A stretch of DNA of 64,000 nt from Exilibacterium tricleocarpae (GTDB lineage Bacteria; Pseudomonadota; Gammaproteobacteria; Pseudomonadales; Cellvibrionaceae), in contig NZ_ML660112.1 of the NCBI RefSeq assembly GCF_007004655.1, positions 1 through 64,000 on the forward strand, in the 5' to 3' direction. The translations under genes and the position numbers were made by a program. Under the pieces are notes generated by a model. That model was not told the origin of the DNA. It saw only the letters and a program-made list of their open reading frames with translations, and made no database searches. This document shows, piece after piece, positions 26,477 through 35,888 of this stretch (positions within the stretch are counted from its first letter, which is position 1; every line of letters starts with the position of its first letter).

Positions 26477-28180
26477 ATGGAGCTACCCACCTTCTCTGTC
26501 GCATCGTTTTCAAGCGTGTTTGCCCCGTTATCGCGCCCGCCATTATCTCATTTGCCGCTATTGCGCCGGGCCTTGTCCTCCCGCTGCAAAGGTGTGGCCG
26601 GGGTGTTGCTCTGCAGTTTGGCCGTGCCTGTCTACGCGGTCGCGCCGCAGGCGGTTGACGACGTCCGCAGTATTCCGATTGACAGCAGTATCACACTCAA
26701 TCTGATCGCCAATGACTTTGACGCTGACGGGGACATCATCTCCATTCAGTCGATTGGCCAGCCGGCCAACGGCAGCGCTGTCTTGAATGCCGATGGCAGT
26801 GTTTTATATACCGCGGCGCCGGGTTTTTCCGGTGTTGATACGTTTGTTTACGTGCTGCAGGATGATTCCGACGAGGGATTGACCAGCCAGGGCACCGTCC
26901 GCATCGCTGTCAGCGACGGTCGTTTCGAGGGGTTTGCAGGCAACACCAATGATCGCAGTCTGGCGCAGGCACTCAGCAGCGTATGTAACCGGCTGCGGGA
27001 ACTCGACGATGGACAACTGGGTTCGTCGCAGCGCCAGTTGTTAAACCAGTGTGTCAACCTGGAGGTATTGGCGGTCGGCAGCCCGGAAGCGATCGCCGGC
27101 GCCTTGAACCAGATTGCCCCCGAGGAAACCTTGTCGCAGATGCGAGTCGCCGTGGATTCCACCCACGCCCACACCAATGCCGTCACCCAGCGGGTGCAGC
27201 AGGTTAAGTCGGCGGGTTTGGGCGCGTCGATACCGGGGTTGGTCGTTAACGGCAAAGACCTGAGCAATGATCTCGCCCTGGGTGGCGGCGCCAGTGCAGA
27301 TCGTGCCACCGACGGCTCTATCTGGTCGCGGCTGGGGCTGTTTGCCAGCGTGCAGGTTGAAGACGCCGAGCGCGATAAGACCAGGCGGGAAAACGGCTAC
27401 CAGGCCGATACCAACACCCTCACTGTCGGCAGCGACTATTTTCTCAGCGAGTCGCTGCTGGTCGGCCTCTCGCTCGGTATCAGTGACGGTGAACTCGAAT
27501 ACGAGTCGTCGGACGGTGAACTGGACTCAGAGATCACCACCTTGATCGCCTTCGGCGCTTATTTTTATCAGGACTTCAGTTTCTTTTTACAAGCGGGTTA
27601 CAGTCAAATGGACTTTGACTCCATGCGACTGATTCGCTACGGCAGTGGTGATCTGGCGGTGGATGAGCGCGCTGTCGGCAGCACCACCGGTATCCAGAGA
27701 ACACTTAACACCCGGGCCGAGTGGCAGTGGCAAAAGGACGAACTGACGTTGACACCGTTTGTGCGTATGGATTATCTGGAAAGCGATATCAAGGCTTACA
27801 GCGAACGCGGTGGCGGCGGCCTGGCAATGGATTTGTCGCAACAGGCCACCAGCCAGTTGACGTTGGCGGCAGGCCTGCAGGGTGCCTATGTACTGAACCA
27901 GTCGTGGGGTGTGTTGGTGCCCACCGCCAGTTTCACCTATCTCAGTGAAACCGACTCGGATCGCGATCCGGTGGCGGGGCGGTTTGCGTTCGATACGGAT
28001 ACAAGCAATAGGTTTATGTTGAATAACGACGGTGGCGACACCGCCTTTTACCAAGTGTCTGTCGGTGCTTCTGCGGTGTTTAAACACGGTTGGTCGGGGT
28101 TTCTCGAGTACCGCGAGACGCTGGGTTATGAAGATTTGAGTGTATCCCAGTTTCAGATAGGGGTTCGTTATGAGTTGTAG
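26477..28180 (+). CDS. Autotransporter-barrel protein with cadherin/VCBS-like domain
   Basis: A 567-residue protein with a long signal region ending near VPVYAVAPQ (about residue 58). Residues 60-155 form an Ig/cadherin-like module (PQAVDDVRSIPIDSSITLNL, NDFDADGDIISIQS, GFSGVDTFVYVLQD). A helical linker (about 165-260) precedes a beta-barrel of about 280 residues with alternating aromatic strands, ending FQIGVRYEL, the terminal signature recognised by the BAM machinery. The protein would sit in the outer membrane and display the short module. It overlaps the next gene by 11 bases, so both are co-translated and probably act together. Confidence 0.8.
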   Translation: MELPTFSVASFSSVFAPLSRPPLSHLPLLRRALSSRCKGVAGVLLCSLAVPVYAVAPQAVDDVRSIPIDSSITLNLIANDFDADGDIISIQSIGQPANGSAVLNADGSVLYTAAPGFSGVDTFVYVLQDDSDEGLTSQGTVRIAVSDGRFEGFAGNTNDRSLAQALSSVCNRLRELDDGQLGSSQRQLLNQCVNLEVLAVGSPEAIAGALNQIAPEETLSQMRVAVDSTHAHTNAVTQRVQQVKSAGLGASIPGLVVNGKDLSNDLALGGGASADRATDGSIWSRLGLFASVQVEDAERDKTRRENGYQADTNTLTVGSDYFLSESLLVGLSLGISDGELEYESSDGELDSEITTLIAFGAYFYQDFSFFLQAGYSQMDFDSMRLIRYGSGDLAVDERAVGSTTGIQRTLNTRAEWQWQKDELTLTPFVRMDYLESDIKAYSERGGGGLAMDLSQQATSQLTLAAGLQGAYVLNQSWGVLVPTASFTYLSETDSDRDPVAGRFAFDTDTSNRFMLNNDGGDTAFYQVSVGASAVFKHGWSGFLEYRETLGYEDLSVSQFQIGVRYEL

Positions 28181-30668
28181 ACGCACAGCCGCGGCAAGAG
28201 TTTATGTCGCGCTGACAGGCCTGGTGTTGCTGGCGTTGGCAGGGTGTGGCAGTGATAACTCACCCTCTTCGGCGGATCGGCCGGCTGTCGACCCCATAAC
28301 CGGTGAAGAGCTGGAGTTGTTGCCGCAGGTTTCTGCCGGCGTGCGCCAGTTTGCCGATCCCAATGTGCTGGTGGTGTTGCGCGGGAGTGCGACGCCGGCT
28401 GCCGGCGCGACAATTACAGAGGTCATGTGGACCCAGCTCAGCGGCCCCGAGGTAACGATTCCCGACCCGCAGCAACTGCAACCCGCTGTGGTTGTGCCCG
28501 ATCTGCTGGAGGAGACAGAGCTGACGTTTCTGCTGGGTGTAGAAGACAGCGAGGGTAGAACTAACTCCGCCGTCGCGTTTTTATATGTCAGGCCCCTCGA
28601 CGTTTTTGCCCGGGCTATCGGCGGCACAGTCGGCGAACAGGAAGAAACCGCAGTCTTCAGTGTCAAGTTGAACGCGCCCCAGACCGCCGACACTGTCGTT
28701 AACTACGTTACCCGGGCCGGTACCGCCGAAGAGGGCAGCGATTATGTCGCCACCCAGGGCTCGCTGTTGTTTGCGGCCGGCGAAACGGAAAAGATGGTGT
28801 CGGTGCGCCTGATCGACAGCGATCCCGAAGAGGGCAGTGAATACTTCAGCTTGGATATAACGGTAGTATCGGAGGCTAACCCGGCATCGAATTCCGCGGT
28901 GATGCTGATTATCAATAATCCCGATGTCATCGTTGATGACGAGATTGCCTTTATCAATCCCGGACCTCTCACCGTTGCCGTGGGCGAGGGGATTGACAAC
29001 CCGATCGATCCGGACAGTATCGACAGCCCCGGCACCCTGGTATACACCTCCAGCAACCCGACCGTGGCGACGGTAGATCAGCAGGGGCAGGCGACAGCCG
29101 TTGCTTTGGGGAGCGCGACGATTACCGCCGCCAAAGCGGGAGGCATGGCCAGCTACGATCTCACGGTTGTGCCCGAAGCGGAATCTCTCACCCTATCCGT
29201 TAGCGAGAGCGTTGATGTAGAGATAGGACTGGCGGTGTTTTCCGGCACGGCGACTATCGATTGGGGAGACGGGACCACCGCGGTCGTCAATAATCGTATG
29301 CTGGAAGATATCGCCAATACGGGGGGGTTAAGTATCCATCGCTACGGGCAGGCCTTTACCGGTGAGGTTAGGGTAGTCTTTTCCCACGGTTTGAATGCGC
29401 TAAAAGGTTGGTACAACGCCGGCGCGGGCTGGCAGTACGATGTTGATGTTTTCATAGACTCCGAGCGCCTCGAAGTGCTGAATCTGTTGGGGACCAACAG
29501 CGCCGTCAACGGTGATTTAGCCACCTTCTCCGATAGCCGCGCGCTCAGGGAACTGCGAGTCAATGTCGCCGACGGCAATCTGAGCGGGGAACTGAGCGGG
29601 CTTCCAGGCAGTATGACGTTGTTTGAGATAAGCGCTGGACAGGGCGCTATCACCGGTCCGCTTGCGGGTTTACCCAGTGGTATAGTCCGTTTGATTGTCG
29701 ACGGTTCCAATACCATCTCCGGAGACGTCGGCGATATCCCCGCCTCCATGGAGGATTTCCGGGTTGAAAACGGGGCCAACACCATCAGCGGTGCCGTTGC
29801 GCAGATACCTCCGAGTATGAGCAGTTTTACGCTGGGAGGTGAGAACACCCTGGCCGGAAATATACAGGACCTGCCAGTGGGCGTTGTCTCTTTTCGGGTC
29901 GCCGGGGAGAACGCTATCGGCGGTGATTTGGGTCTGTTGCAAAACGAACCTGGCATTACCTTTAATATCGACGGTCAAAACGTGATAACGGGGGACGTTG
30001 CAAATATTCCCATATCCGTTATCGGTATGTTTCTGGGGGGAAACAATACGCTGTTCGGTGATATCCAGAATTTACGCGCGGCCTTTAACGGCTTTGCCGT
30101 CAACGGGCAGAATACCATCTCCGGTGACCTGGGCTTGTTCGACGCAGAGGGACCCGACCTCTCTATCGCGGTAAGAGGAATAAATACCATTGAAGGAATA
30201 GTGGCGCGGATACCGCCCAGGATTATCGGGTTGACGCTTGACGGTAACAATACGGTTAGCGGTGGTATTGAGGGTTTACACGCCGACATGGTGATCTTTG
30301 ATATCGACGGTAACAACAGGATTACGGGCGATCTGGGGTTGCTGCAAAACAGCGCGCTGACCAATCTGTCGATTCGGGGTGACAATGGTATCAATCAACT
30401 GACGGACCCGCCGTTATGGGACCCGGTCAATCTCAACCGGTTGATTCTCGATGAGGGTGATTTTGATGCATTCGGGTTTTCGTCCACTCAGGTTGATGAC
30501 CTGTTGATATTTTTAAACGACCGACTCGGCCCGGCTCCATTTAGTAACTCGCCTATTATTGTGAGGCGGTTTAACGACAGTCCGAGAACCTTTGCCTCAG
30601 ACGATGCGGTTGCCGGTTTGGAGGCAAAAGGTTATTTCGTAGAGACCAACTTTGAAATCGAGCCCTAG
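28170..30668 (+). CDS. Lipoprotein with Calx-beta, BIG2 and leucine-rich-like repeats
   Basis: An 832-residue protein with lipoprotein signal (LTGLVLLALAGC, lipid Cys about 26). After a PKD/Ig-like stretch there is a Calx-beta domain (about 150-250: VNYVTRAGTAEEGSDYV, FAAGETEKMVSVRLIDSDPE), a bacterial Ig-like group 2 domain (about 260-335: SSNPTVATVDQQGQATAVAL), then from about 430 to 750 more than a dozen 22-24-residue repeats (NTISGDVGDIPASMEDFRVE) resembling bacterial leucine-rich solenoids. Likely surface adhesin or recognition protein. Co-translated with the autotransporter. Confidence 0.75.
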   Translation: MSCRRTAAARVYVALTGLVLLALAGCGSDNSPSSADRPAVDPITGEELELLPQVSAGVRQFADPNVLVVLRGSATPAAGATITEVMWTQLSGPEVTIPDPQQLQPAVVVPDLLEETELTFLLGVEDSEGRTNSAVAFLYVRPLDVFARAIGGTVGEQEETAVFSVKLNAPQTADTVVNYVTRAGTAEEGSDYVATQGSLLFAAGETEKMVSVRLIDSDPEEGSEYFSLDITVVSEANPASNSAVMLIINNPDVIVDDEIAFINPGPLTVAVGEGIDNPIDPDSIDSPGTLVYTSSNPTVATVDQQGQATAVALGSATITAAKAGGMASYDLTVVPEAESLTLSVSESVDVEIGLAVFSGTATIDWGDGTTAVVNNRMLEDIANTGGLSIHRYGQAFTGEVRVVFSHGLNALKGWYNAGAGWQYDVDVFIDSERLEVLNLLGTNSAVNGDLATFSDSRALRELRVNVADGNLSGELSGLPGSMTLFEISAGQGAITGPLAGLPSGIVRLIVDGSNTISGDVGDIPASMEDFRVENGANTISGAVAQIPPSMSSFTLGGENTLAGNIQDLPVGVVSFRVAGENAIGGDLGLLQNEPGITFNIDGQNVITGDVANIPISVIGMFLGGNNTLFGDIQNLRAAFNGFAVNGQNTISGDLGLFDAEGPDLSIAVRGINTIEGIVARIPPRIIGLTLDGNNTVSGGIEGLHADMVIFDIDGNNRITGDLGLLQNSALTNLSIRGDNGINQLTDPPLWDPVNLNRLILDEGDFDAFGFSSTQVDDLLIFLNDRLGPAPFSNSPIIVRRFNDSPRTFASDDAVAGLEAKGYFVETNFEIEP

Positions 30669-30672
30669 CGCC

Positions 30673-30693
30673 GACCCGCCAGGCGGGTTGCTT
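30673..30693 (+). terminator. Terminator-like hairpin after the lipoprotein gene
   Basis: acccgcc and ggcgggt form a 7-bp GC stem with a 1-base spacer, then tgcttt. Placed 5 bases after the stop at 30668. The T-run is short, so it is only moderately convincing. Confidence 0.45.
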
Positions 30694-30778
30694 TAGCCCG
30701 GATTGCCCATAGGTTCAAAAAGTGCGGCGCGTGCTCTTCGCGCCAATCGATGGGCTCGATATATCGGCAATAGTCGGG

Positions 30779-32326
30779 CTAGTATTTTAAAAAGCGGGAG
30801 TAGGTACCTTTCGGCAGGTTTTTAAAGGTAAGCTGGCCGATATCCGCAGGCCCGTGTCCCGGTGCATCGATAACGACGGCGTGTTTAGCCAGGCCGGTCT
30901 CCATAAAACCGCGGCGGAAATGGTTGCGGGATTTCACTACAAATATGTCCATCTTATCCACGGGCACGCCGGCGTGGTCGAGAATGGCGCGCCGCGTTAC
31001 CTGGTAGCGGGTGGGCGTCAACAGCACCCAGTTGTTGGCGCCAAAAGTAATGGCGACCAGGTCTGAAGGCGTATCGCCACCGATGCGAAACTGCCCAACA
31101 AAAGCCACCTTGCCATGAATCTGTACCGGTTTGCCGGCCAGGCTGCCGGTATGGCCGCCGACGGCAATCTTAAGGCTATCGCCGGCGGTGTAGTGACTTT
31201 TAATCGTTTCGATAGCCGCTTTATCGGAAATAGTGGCAACCACATAGTTCGAACGCTTACGGGCGATCAGCTCACTGAGAATGTGTGTGGCATCGCCCAG
31301 GCGATCTGAAAGGTTTGCTAGTACGACAGGCCCCTGTTCGCGCTGCAAGTATGCCAGGCCCTGCTCAACACCCCTGGCAAGTTTGGGGATATCGTATTCG
31401 AACTGCGCCCGGCGCTGGCGAATATAGTCATTCATATCGTCCGCAATACGCGCCGCCAGCTCGCGATTGTCGTTGGTCATCACGAACAGGCTCATACCCA
31501 TATCGGGTACATCCGCAAAAGGAAAGCCCATGGCCACCGATACATAGGTGTCCAGGTGACGATTCTCCCAGCGCCGGGCCCGCTCCATCATATCCCTGGG
31601 CAAACCCTGATGGGTGCCGCCGTAGACGGTGGCGAAAGCTATGTTGGGGCGTCGCGCTTCGATAACCGGATTGTACACTCCCCTCACTTGGCGAATCAGC
31701 AGTCTGGCGGCCCGTTCGCCCATCAGGTTAAAGTCGTAGTGGGGAAAACGTTTGACGATAAGAATAATATCCGCATAGTTGGCAAGTTCCGCATCTTCGT
31801 TGGCGTGCAGGTCGAGAGTGACGGCGACGGGGATGTCTCCCAGCTGCTGCTTGATACGTCGCACAAATTCGGCCTCGGGGCGGGCGATACCGGAGACCGC
31901 CATAGCGCCATGCAACGGCAGGTAGACCGCATTGAGATTCGGGATTTTGCGCAACTGTTCGATAGCGGCGTTGGTATATTTGTCAAACGCCCGCCGGGTA
32001 ACCCAACTGCCCATACTGCCGCCGAGGGGATCGTGTACGGCGTAGGCGCCGATCACCTCGACATTGTGGTATTCTCCGGCCGCATGGACGAAGCCCCGGG
32101 TGCCGGCGCCGCTGTTGAGGACGGCATCTCCGGTGAACGGCTTACCGTAGTATTCAAAGTGCTCAATATCGGTTATGCGCGGGCAAAAGGTGCAGGTCTC
32201 CATGGCAAAACTGACAACGCCGATACGTACTTTCTTACTTTTCGATTGATTGCGCTGGCTGTCTGCCGGGGCCATTGTCGATACACACAGCCCGACCAGG
32301 GCCAATAGCAAAGCAAATTTTTTCAT
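30779..32326 (-). CDS. Exported M81 metallopeptidase, MlrC-like
   Basis: The frame is open to 32374, but the ATG at 32326 gives a clean signal peptide (MKKFALLLALVGLCVSTMAP), so it is periplasmic, 515 residues. The M81/MlrC core is visible: RIGVVSFAMETCTFCP at the start, LPLHGAMAVSG, VAVTLDLHANEDAELANYAD (metal-binding D.H region) and HYDFN. The C-terminal M81 domain has KIAVGGHTGSLAGKPVQIHG. MlrC in sphingomonads cuts linearised microcystin next to D-iso-glutamate. Here the gene follows dgcA by 35 bases in the same direction, suggesting it frees D-glutamate or D-Glu peptides in the periplasm. The link to D-Glu is inference from context. Confidence 0.8.
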   Translation of the reverse strand: MKKFALLLALVGLCVSTMAPADSQRNQSKSKKVRIGVVSFAMETCTFCPRITDIEHFEYYGKPFTGDAVLNSGAGTRGFVHAAGEYHNVEVIGAYAVHDPLGGSMGSWVTRRAFDKYTNAAIEQLRKIPNLNAVYLPLHGAMAVSGIARPEAEFVRRIKQQLGDIPVAVTLDLHANEDAELANYADIILIVKRFPHYDFNLMGERAARLLIRQVRGVYNPVIEARRPNIAFATVYGGTHQGLPRDMMERARRWENRHLDTYVSVAMGFPFADVPDMGMSLFVMTNDNRELAARIADDMNDYIRQRRAQFEYDIPKLARGVEQGLAYLQREQGPVVLANLSDRLGDATHILSELIARKRSNYVVATISDKAAIETIKSHYTAGDSLKIAVGGHTGSLAGKPVQIHGKVAFVGQFRIGGDTPSDLVAITFGANNWVLLTPTRYQVTRRAILDHAGVPVDKMDIFVVKSRNHFRRGFMETGLAKHAVVIDAPGHGPADIGQLTFKNLPKGTYSRFLKY

Positions 32327-32361
32327 AGCGTTTCTACCTGGGAAGGATTGAAAACCGCACT

Positions 32362-33348
32362 TCAGCAGCCCCACAGTTGCACAGGCAAGGCCGACATAAC
32401 CCCGTTATTTATCACCAGTTTATGCCTGCGATCTCTGGCGAGTAGTGCCGGTGCATCGAGGTCTACATAACTTGCCCGGGTGGCGACAAACATCGCCGGT
32501 GCAATACCGAGCGAGGTGCCCAGCATGCAGCCGACCATCACCTGCAGCCCGCCGGAGCTGGCCTCGTGCAGCAGCGCAAGCGCTTCGGTCAAGCCGCCGG
32601 TCTTGTCCAGTTTTATGTTGATGATGTCATACTTACCGCGCAGGTAGGCCAACTCCGCACGGGTATGGCAGCTTTCATCGGCCGCCAGCGGCAATGGGCA
32701 GCGATAGAAGGCCAACGCCTCGTCTCGGCCTGTGGGCAGGGGTTGTTCGATCACGACTACATTCATGGAGACTAACCGCGGTGCCATTTCCTGCAATAAG
32801 TCCATCGACCAACTCTCATTGGCATCGACCAGGAGCTTGGCCTGGGGGGCCTGGGCGTGTACGGCCTCTACACGCTCGAGAACAAGCTTGTCGTTGAGTT
32901 TTACTTTAATCAGCGGGTAGCCTCTGAGCGTCACCGCCGCCGCCGCCATTTCGTCGGGGCTTAGCAGACTGATGGTTTGCACTGTATTCACGGTATCGGG
33001 CCAGGGCAGCGCAGTCAGTTCGGCGACGGTTTTACCGCTTAACTTTGCCTCCAGATCCCATAGGGCGGCATCCACCGCATTGCGTGCCGCGCCGGCAGCC
33101 AGTCGCTGTTGTAGTGCCGTGCGACTCAAGCCGTCACTTAGCTCGGGTACAATTTCGCGCAGTTGTGCAGTGACCGTTGTGCAGGTCTCACCATAGCGTG
33201 CTGTCGGTGTCGACTCTCCCCGTCCTACCGCGCCGTCCTGTTCGATACTGACCACAACGACCTGGGTTTCGCTGCGCTGTCCGCGGGCGATAACAAACGG
33301 CTTCGCCAGTGGCCAGGTTTCCGTGGCGATAGTGACAGTGCGGGTCAT
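32362..33348 (-). CDS. dgcA: Dipeptide epimerase-family enzyme, probable N-acetyl-Glu epimerase DgcA
   Basis: Start at 33348 (MTRTVTIATETWPLAKPF) overlaps the dgcN stop as ATGA; the longer frame to 33444 lies inside dgcN. 328 residues of the enolase superfamily: catalytic Lys pair in LIKVKLND, metal ligands in LLVDANESW, VIEQPLP and LAADESC, and second-side Lys in INIKLDKTGG. By sequence it is an L-Ala-D/L-Glu epimerase type (YcjG). In the DgcN/DgcA route known from marine gammaproteobacteria the equivalent enzyme turns N-acetyl-D-Glu into N-acetyl-L-Glu. The tandem arrangement with DgcN supports that reading over cell-wall dipeptide epimerisation. Confidence 0.82.
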   Translation of the reverse strand: MTRTVTIATETWPLAKPFVIARGQRSETQVVVVSIEQDGAVGRGESTPTARYGETCTTVTAQLREIVPELSDGLSRTALQQRLAAGAARNAVDAALWDLEAKLSGKTVAELTALPWPDTVNTVQTISLLSPDEMAAAAVTLRGYPLIKVKLNDKLVLERVEAVHAQAPQAKLLVDANESWSMDLLQEMAPRLVSMNVVVIEQPLPTGRDEALAFYRCPLPLAADESCHTRAELAYLRGKYDIINIKLDKTGGLTEALALLHEASSGGLQVMVGCMLGTSLGIAPAMFVATRASYVDLDAPALLARDRRHKLVINNGVMSALPVQLWGC

Positions 33349-34349
33349 TCCTCTTTGCCGGCCAGACTTTCTGCAAGCGCGCCTGCACCGTGTAATAGCG
33401 GGTCGAAGCAGGGCACGGCAAACTGTTCGGATAACGCCGCGCAATGCTTATCGGCGCGCTCGGCGCCGAGCACCCGGCAGTTCAGGGCAATGGCTCCCAG
33501 CTTGACGGCCGGATTCGTGAGCCGCGCCAGGTGCAGGTTGGTGTCGATGCAGTCTTTCAAGGTCGGAACTGGAAAGCCCGGCATATCTTTTACCTGCGTT
33601 CTCCCCGCCTCATGGCACATAACCAGGATATCGGCCTGTGCGCCGTGCAACAGACCCAGGGAGACACCGGCAAAAGCGGGGTTGAATAAAGACCCCTGTC
33701 CCTCGATCACATCCCAGTGCCCGGGATCGGCGGGTGGCGACAGTTGCTCGACTGCACCGGCAATAAAATCCGCAATCACGGCGTCTACAGGAATCCCCCC
33801 GCCGGCAATAAAAATACCGGTTTGCCCGGTGGCACGAAAATCAACGTCAAGTCTCTCTTGTTTCATCGCCTTTTCTATGGCGAGCGCCGTGTACATTTTG
33901 CCCACGGAGCAATCCGTCCCCACCGTTAGCAGGCGCTTGCCGCTGCGAGGTACGCCTGTCCCGAGCGGCGGGGCAGCAGCGGTGTGGCGAATATCGTGCA
34001 GCGATACATTGTGTTTCTGTGCCGCTTGGCGAATCTCTTTGTGATCTGACAGCTTTTGGTGCATACCGCTGGCGATATCCATACCCGCTTCGATGGCCGC
34101 TATGATCGGACCCACCCAGGAAGGTTCGAAGTAGCCGCCACCATTTGCCAGCCCCACAATAAATGTCTTCGCACCGGCGCGGGCGCCCTGGGCGGGTGTC
34201 ATTTTTTTTAAGCCCAGTGACAACTCGCCACCGGTTTCGCCAATACACAGCTCCGGGCGCCAGTGCGCCAGCCCGCGGGCGATTTTAATCGACAAGGGGT
34301 TGTCCGAATCGCCGAGAAACAGTAGGTAGGGTGGAGATAGCGCAGCCAT
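33345..34349 (-). CDS. dgcN: DUF1611 protein, probable D-glutamate N-acetyltransferase DgcN
   Basis: A 334-residue cytoplasmic protein of the DUF1611 family. The N-terminal Rossmann-like part (about 1-125) is followed by a P-loop domain with LLTVGTDCSVGKMYTALAIE and HWDVIEGQGSLFNPAF, both typical of the family. DUF1611 proteins beside dipeptide epimerases are known as DgcN, which acetylates D-Glu. First gene of the minus-strand operon dgcN-dgcA-M81, divergent from a LysR regulator across a 293-base region that must hold both promoters; that region contains a gttgccggtaaacctggcaac hairpin (34458-34478) but no other clear site. Confidence 0.82.
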   Translation of the reverse strand: MAALSPPYLLFLGDSDNPLSIKIARGLAHWRPELCIGETGGELSLGLKKMTPAQGARAGAKTFIVGLANGGGYFEPSWVGPIIAAIEAGMDIASGMHQKLSDHKEIRQAAQKHNVSLHDIRHTAAAPPLGTGVPRSGKRLLTVGTDCSVGKMYTALAIEKAMKQERLDVDFRATGQTGIFIAGGGIPVDAVIADFIAGAVEQLSPPADPGHWDVIEGQGSLFNPAFAGVSLGLLHGAQADILVMCHEAGRTQVKDMPGFPVPTLKDCIDTNLHLARLTNPAVKLGAIALNCRVLGAERADKHCAALSEQFAVPCFDPLLHGAGALAESLAGKEE

Positions 34350-34642
34350 AGTGAGACTCTTGTGAAACCGTTCGAAGTTGTTAAGAATACTATTTCTTTT
34401 AGCAGAACAAAGATAATGGCTATTTTTGCCACGGGTATTCCTATAGGCTATGACAGAGTTGCCGGTAAACCTGGCAACCTCTCCCCAAGTGGACTGGCGG
34501 CCGATATATTCACTTACCTTGACTATGCGCCGGTTAAATCGACTCGAGGTGTGCCAAGGCTTCCGCTGTCGGTTCGGGAGGTTTGCCGCAAGAGTAACTT
34601 ATGCCGTTCGTTGAGTCGCGACCATAAGCTGGGGCCAGAATT

Positions 34643-35542
34643 ATGAGATTGAGGCATATCGAAGTATTCAATGCTATTTACACCGTGGGCTCGGTAAGCG
34701 GTGCGGCAAAGATTCTCAATATAACCCAGCCCACCGTCAGCAAGATACTGAAACATGCCGAAGACCAACTGGGATTCAAGCTCTTCAAGCGAATCCGCGG
34801 TCGCCTGGTGCCGACCGATGAAGCCGAAGTGGTCTACCGGGAAACCAAGACCATCAACGACCAGGTCGCCTCGCTGCAAAAAATTGTCAATAACCTGTTA
34901 AAGGGCGATAGCGGACAGCTGAAGTTGGCGGCAATTGCGGCGTTGGGCCTGGAGTGCATTCCCAAAGCAGTGCTGGAGTTTCGCCGCCGGCACCCAAACG
35001 CGAAGTTTGAAATTCAAACCTGCCATCATGACCACCTGCACGCGACCATCCTCGAGCAGGATAAAGATATTGGTATTGCGTTCAATCCACAAAAGCAACG
35101 GGGTTTGGAGGAGGTTTTGCTGGGGACGGGAGAGTTTGTCTGCATTTACGCGGGCGACGAATTTGATGACTACCCCGATAGAATTAAGATTTCCGATATC
35201 GGCAATCGCCCCTGTATCGGTATCGAAAACAGCGGTCCGCTTGGCGATCTGCTCAACAGCCTGATCAACGAGTCAAATACGGAATCTGTAACCGATATCG
35301 TGGCGCAGACTTACTTCGTTGCCTTGAATTTAGTGGCGATGGGTGGCGGTGTGGCGATAGTGGATGAATTTACGGCCAGGTCCAGCGGCATAGCTAAAGT
35401 GAAATACAAGGCGCTGGACCCGCCCTTGGAATTTATGGTCAAGGCAATTTATAAAGACAGTAAACCGTTGTCAAAACTGGGTATGCATTTTTTGGATTTT
35501 TTTAAAAAAGAAATTTTGGACAAGCGTGAGCCGCTTTACTAA
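34643..35542 (+). CDS. dgcR: LysR-family regulator, probable DgcR
   Basis: A 299-residue protein with winged helix-turn-helix at 1-60 (IYTVGSVSGAAKILNITQPT) and a substrate-binding domain from about 90 (LKLAAIAALGLECIPKAVLEF). It is divergent from dgcN. A LysR-type activator called DgcR controls D-Glu use in other marine bacteria, and the position here fits; the name is by context. A short remnant of a second, related gene lies at 38098. Confidence 0.8.
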   Translation: MRLRHIEVFNAIYTVGSVSGAAKILNITQPTVSKILKHAEDQLGFKLFKRIRGRLVPTDEAEVVYRETKTINDQVASLQKIVNNLLKGDSGQLKLAAIAALGLECIPKAVLEFRRRHPNAKFEIQTCHHDHLHATILEQDKDIGIAFNPQKQRGLEEVLLGTGEFVCIYAGDEFDDYPDRIKISDIGNRPCIGIENSGPLGDLLNSLINESNTESVTDIVAQTYFVALNLVAMGGGVAIVDEFTARSSGIAKVKYKALDPPLEFMVKAIYKDSKPLSKLGMHFLDFFKKEILDKREPLY

Positions 35543-35545
35543 TAC

Positions 35546-35588
35546 TACCCGGCTGACGGCTCAGCCGAATTGCCGGCCGGGTATTTTA
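35546..35588 (+). terminator. Rho-independent terminator after the LysR gene
   Basis: tacccggc pairs with gccgggta, with an inner ggctgacggctcagcc-like structure, followed by tttt. It begins 3 bases after the LysR stop codon. Confidence 0.65.
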
Positions 35589-35813
35589 ATCAGCGTATGG
35601 GCCTGATCTATGCAGCTTGACGAAACTCACACCCGGTGAAGCCGGTGTGGTTGCTGCTCCGTAGCGTTCCGATGCAGAAATTTGAAAAAAGTGTGAAGGG
35701 ATTCGAGGTAACCAATACGCCGACTTACCGATATTTAGGGGGAGGTTTCGGGCCGAAGTACAAGATGAGGGTATTAACCCCTCCTTATACTCTTGTCGTC
35801 TGATTGCCTGGTG

Positions 35814-35846
35814 AATTCTCGGGGTTACTCCCTAACCCCGAGAATT
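35814..35846. terminator. Perfect 14-bp hairpin downstream of the delta-60 gene
   Basis: aattctcggggtta and taaccccgagaatt enclose the 5-base loop ctccc. It lies 43 bases after the stop of the minus-strand gene at 35889. There is no T-run, so it may be a transcript-protecting hairpin rather than a true terminator. Confidence 0.5.
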
Positions 35847-35888
35847 TATAAGTATCTATCTCTATTAGCTAATATCGATTGGCCTTTA

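Noticed and set aside
34362-34646. 94-codon frame ending in ATGA with the LysR start
   Set aside because: It covers the divergent promoter region, has no family or ribosome-binding site, and the overlap may be chance.
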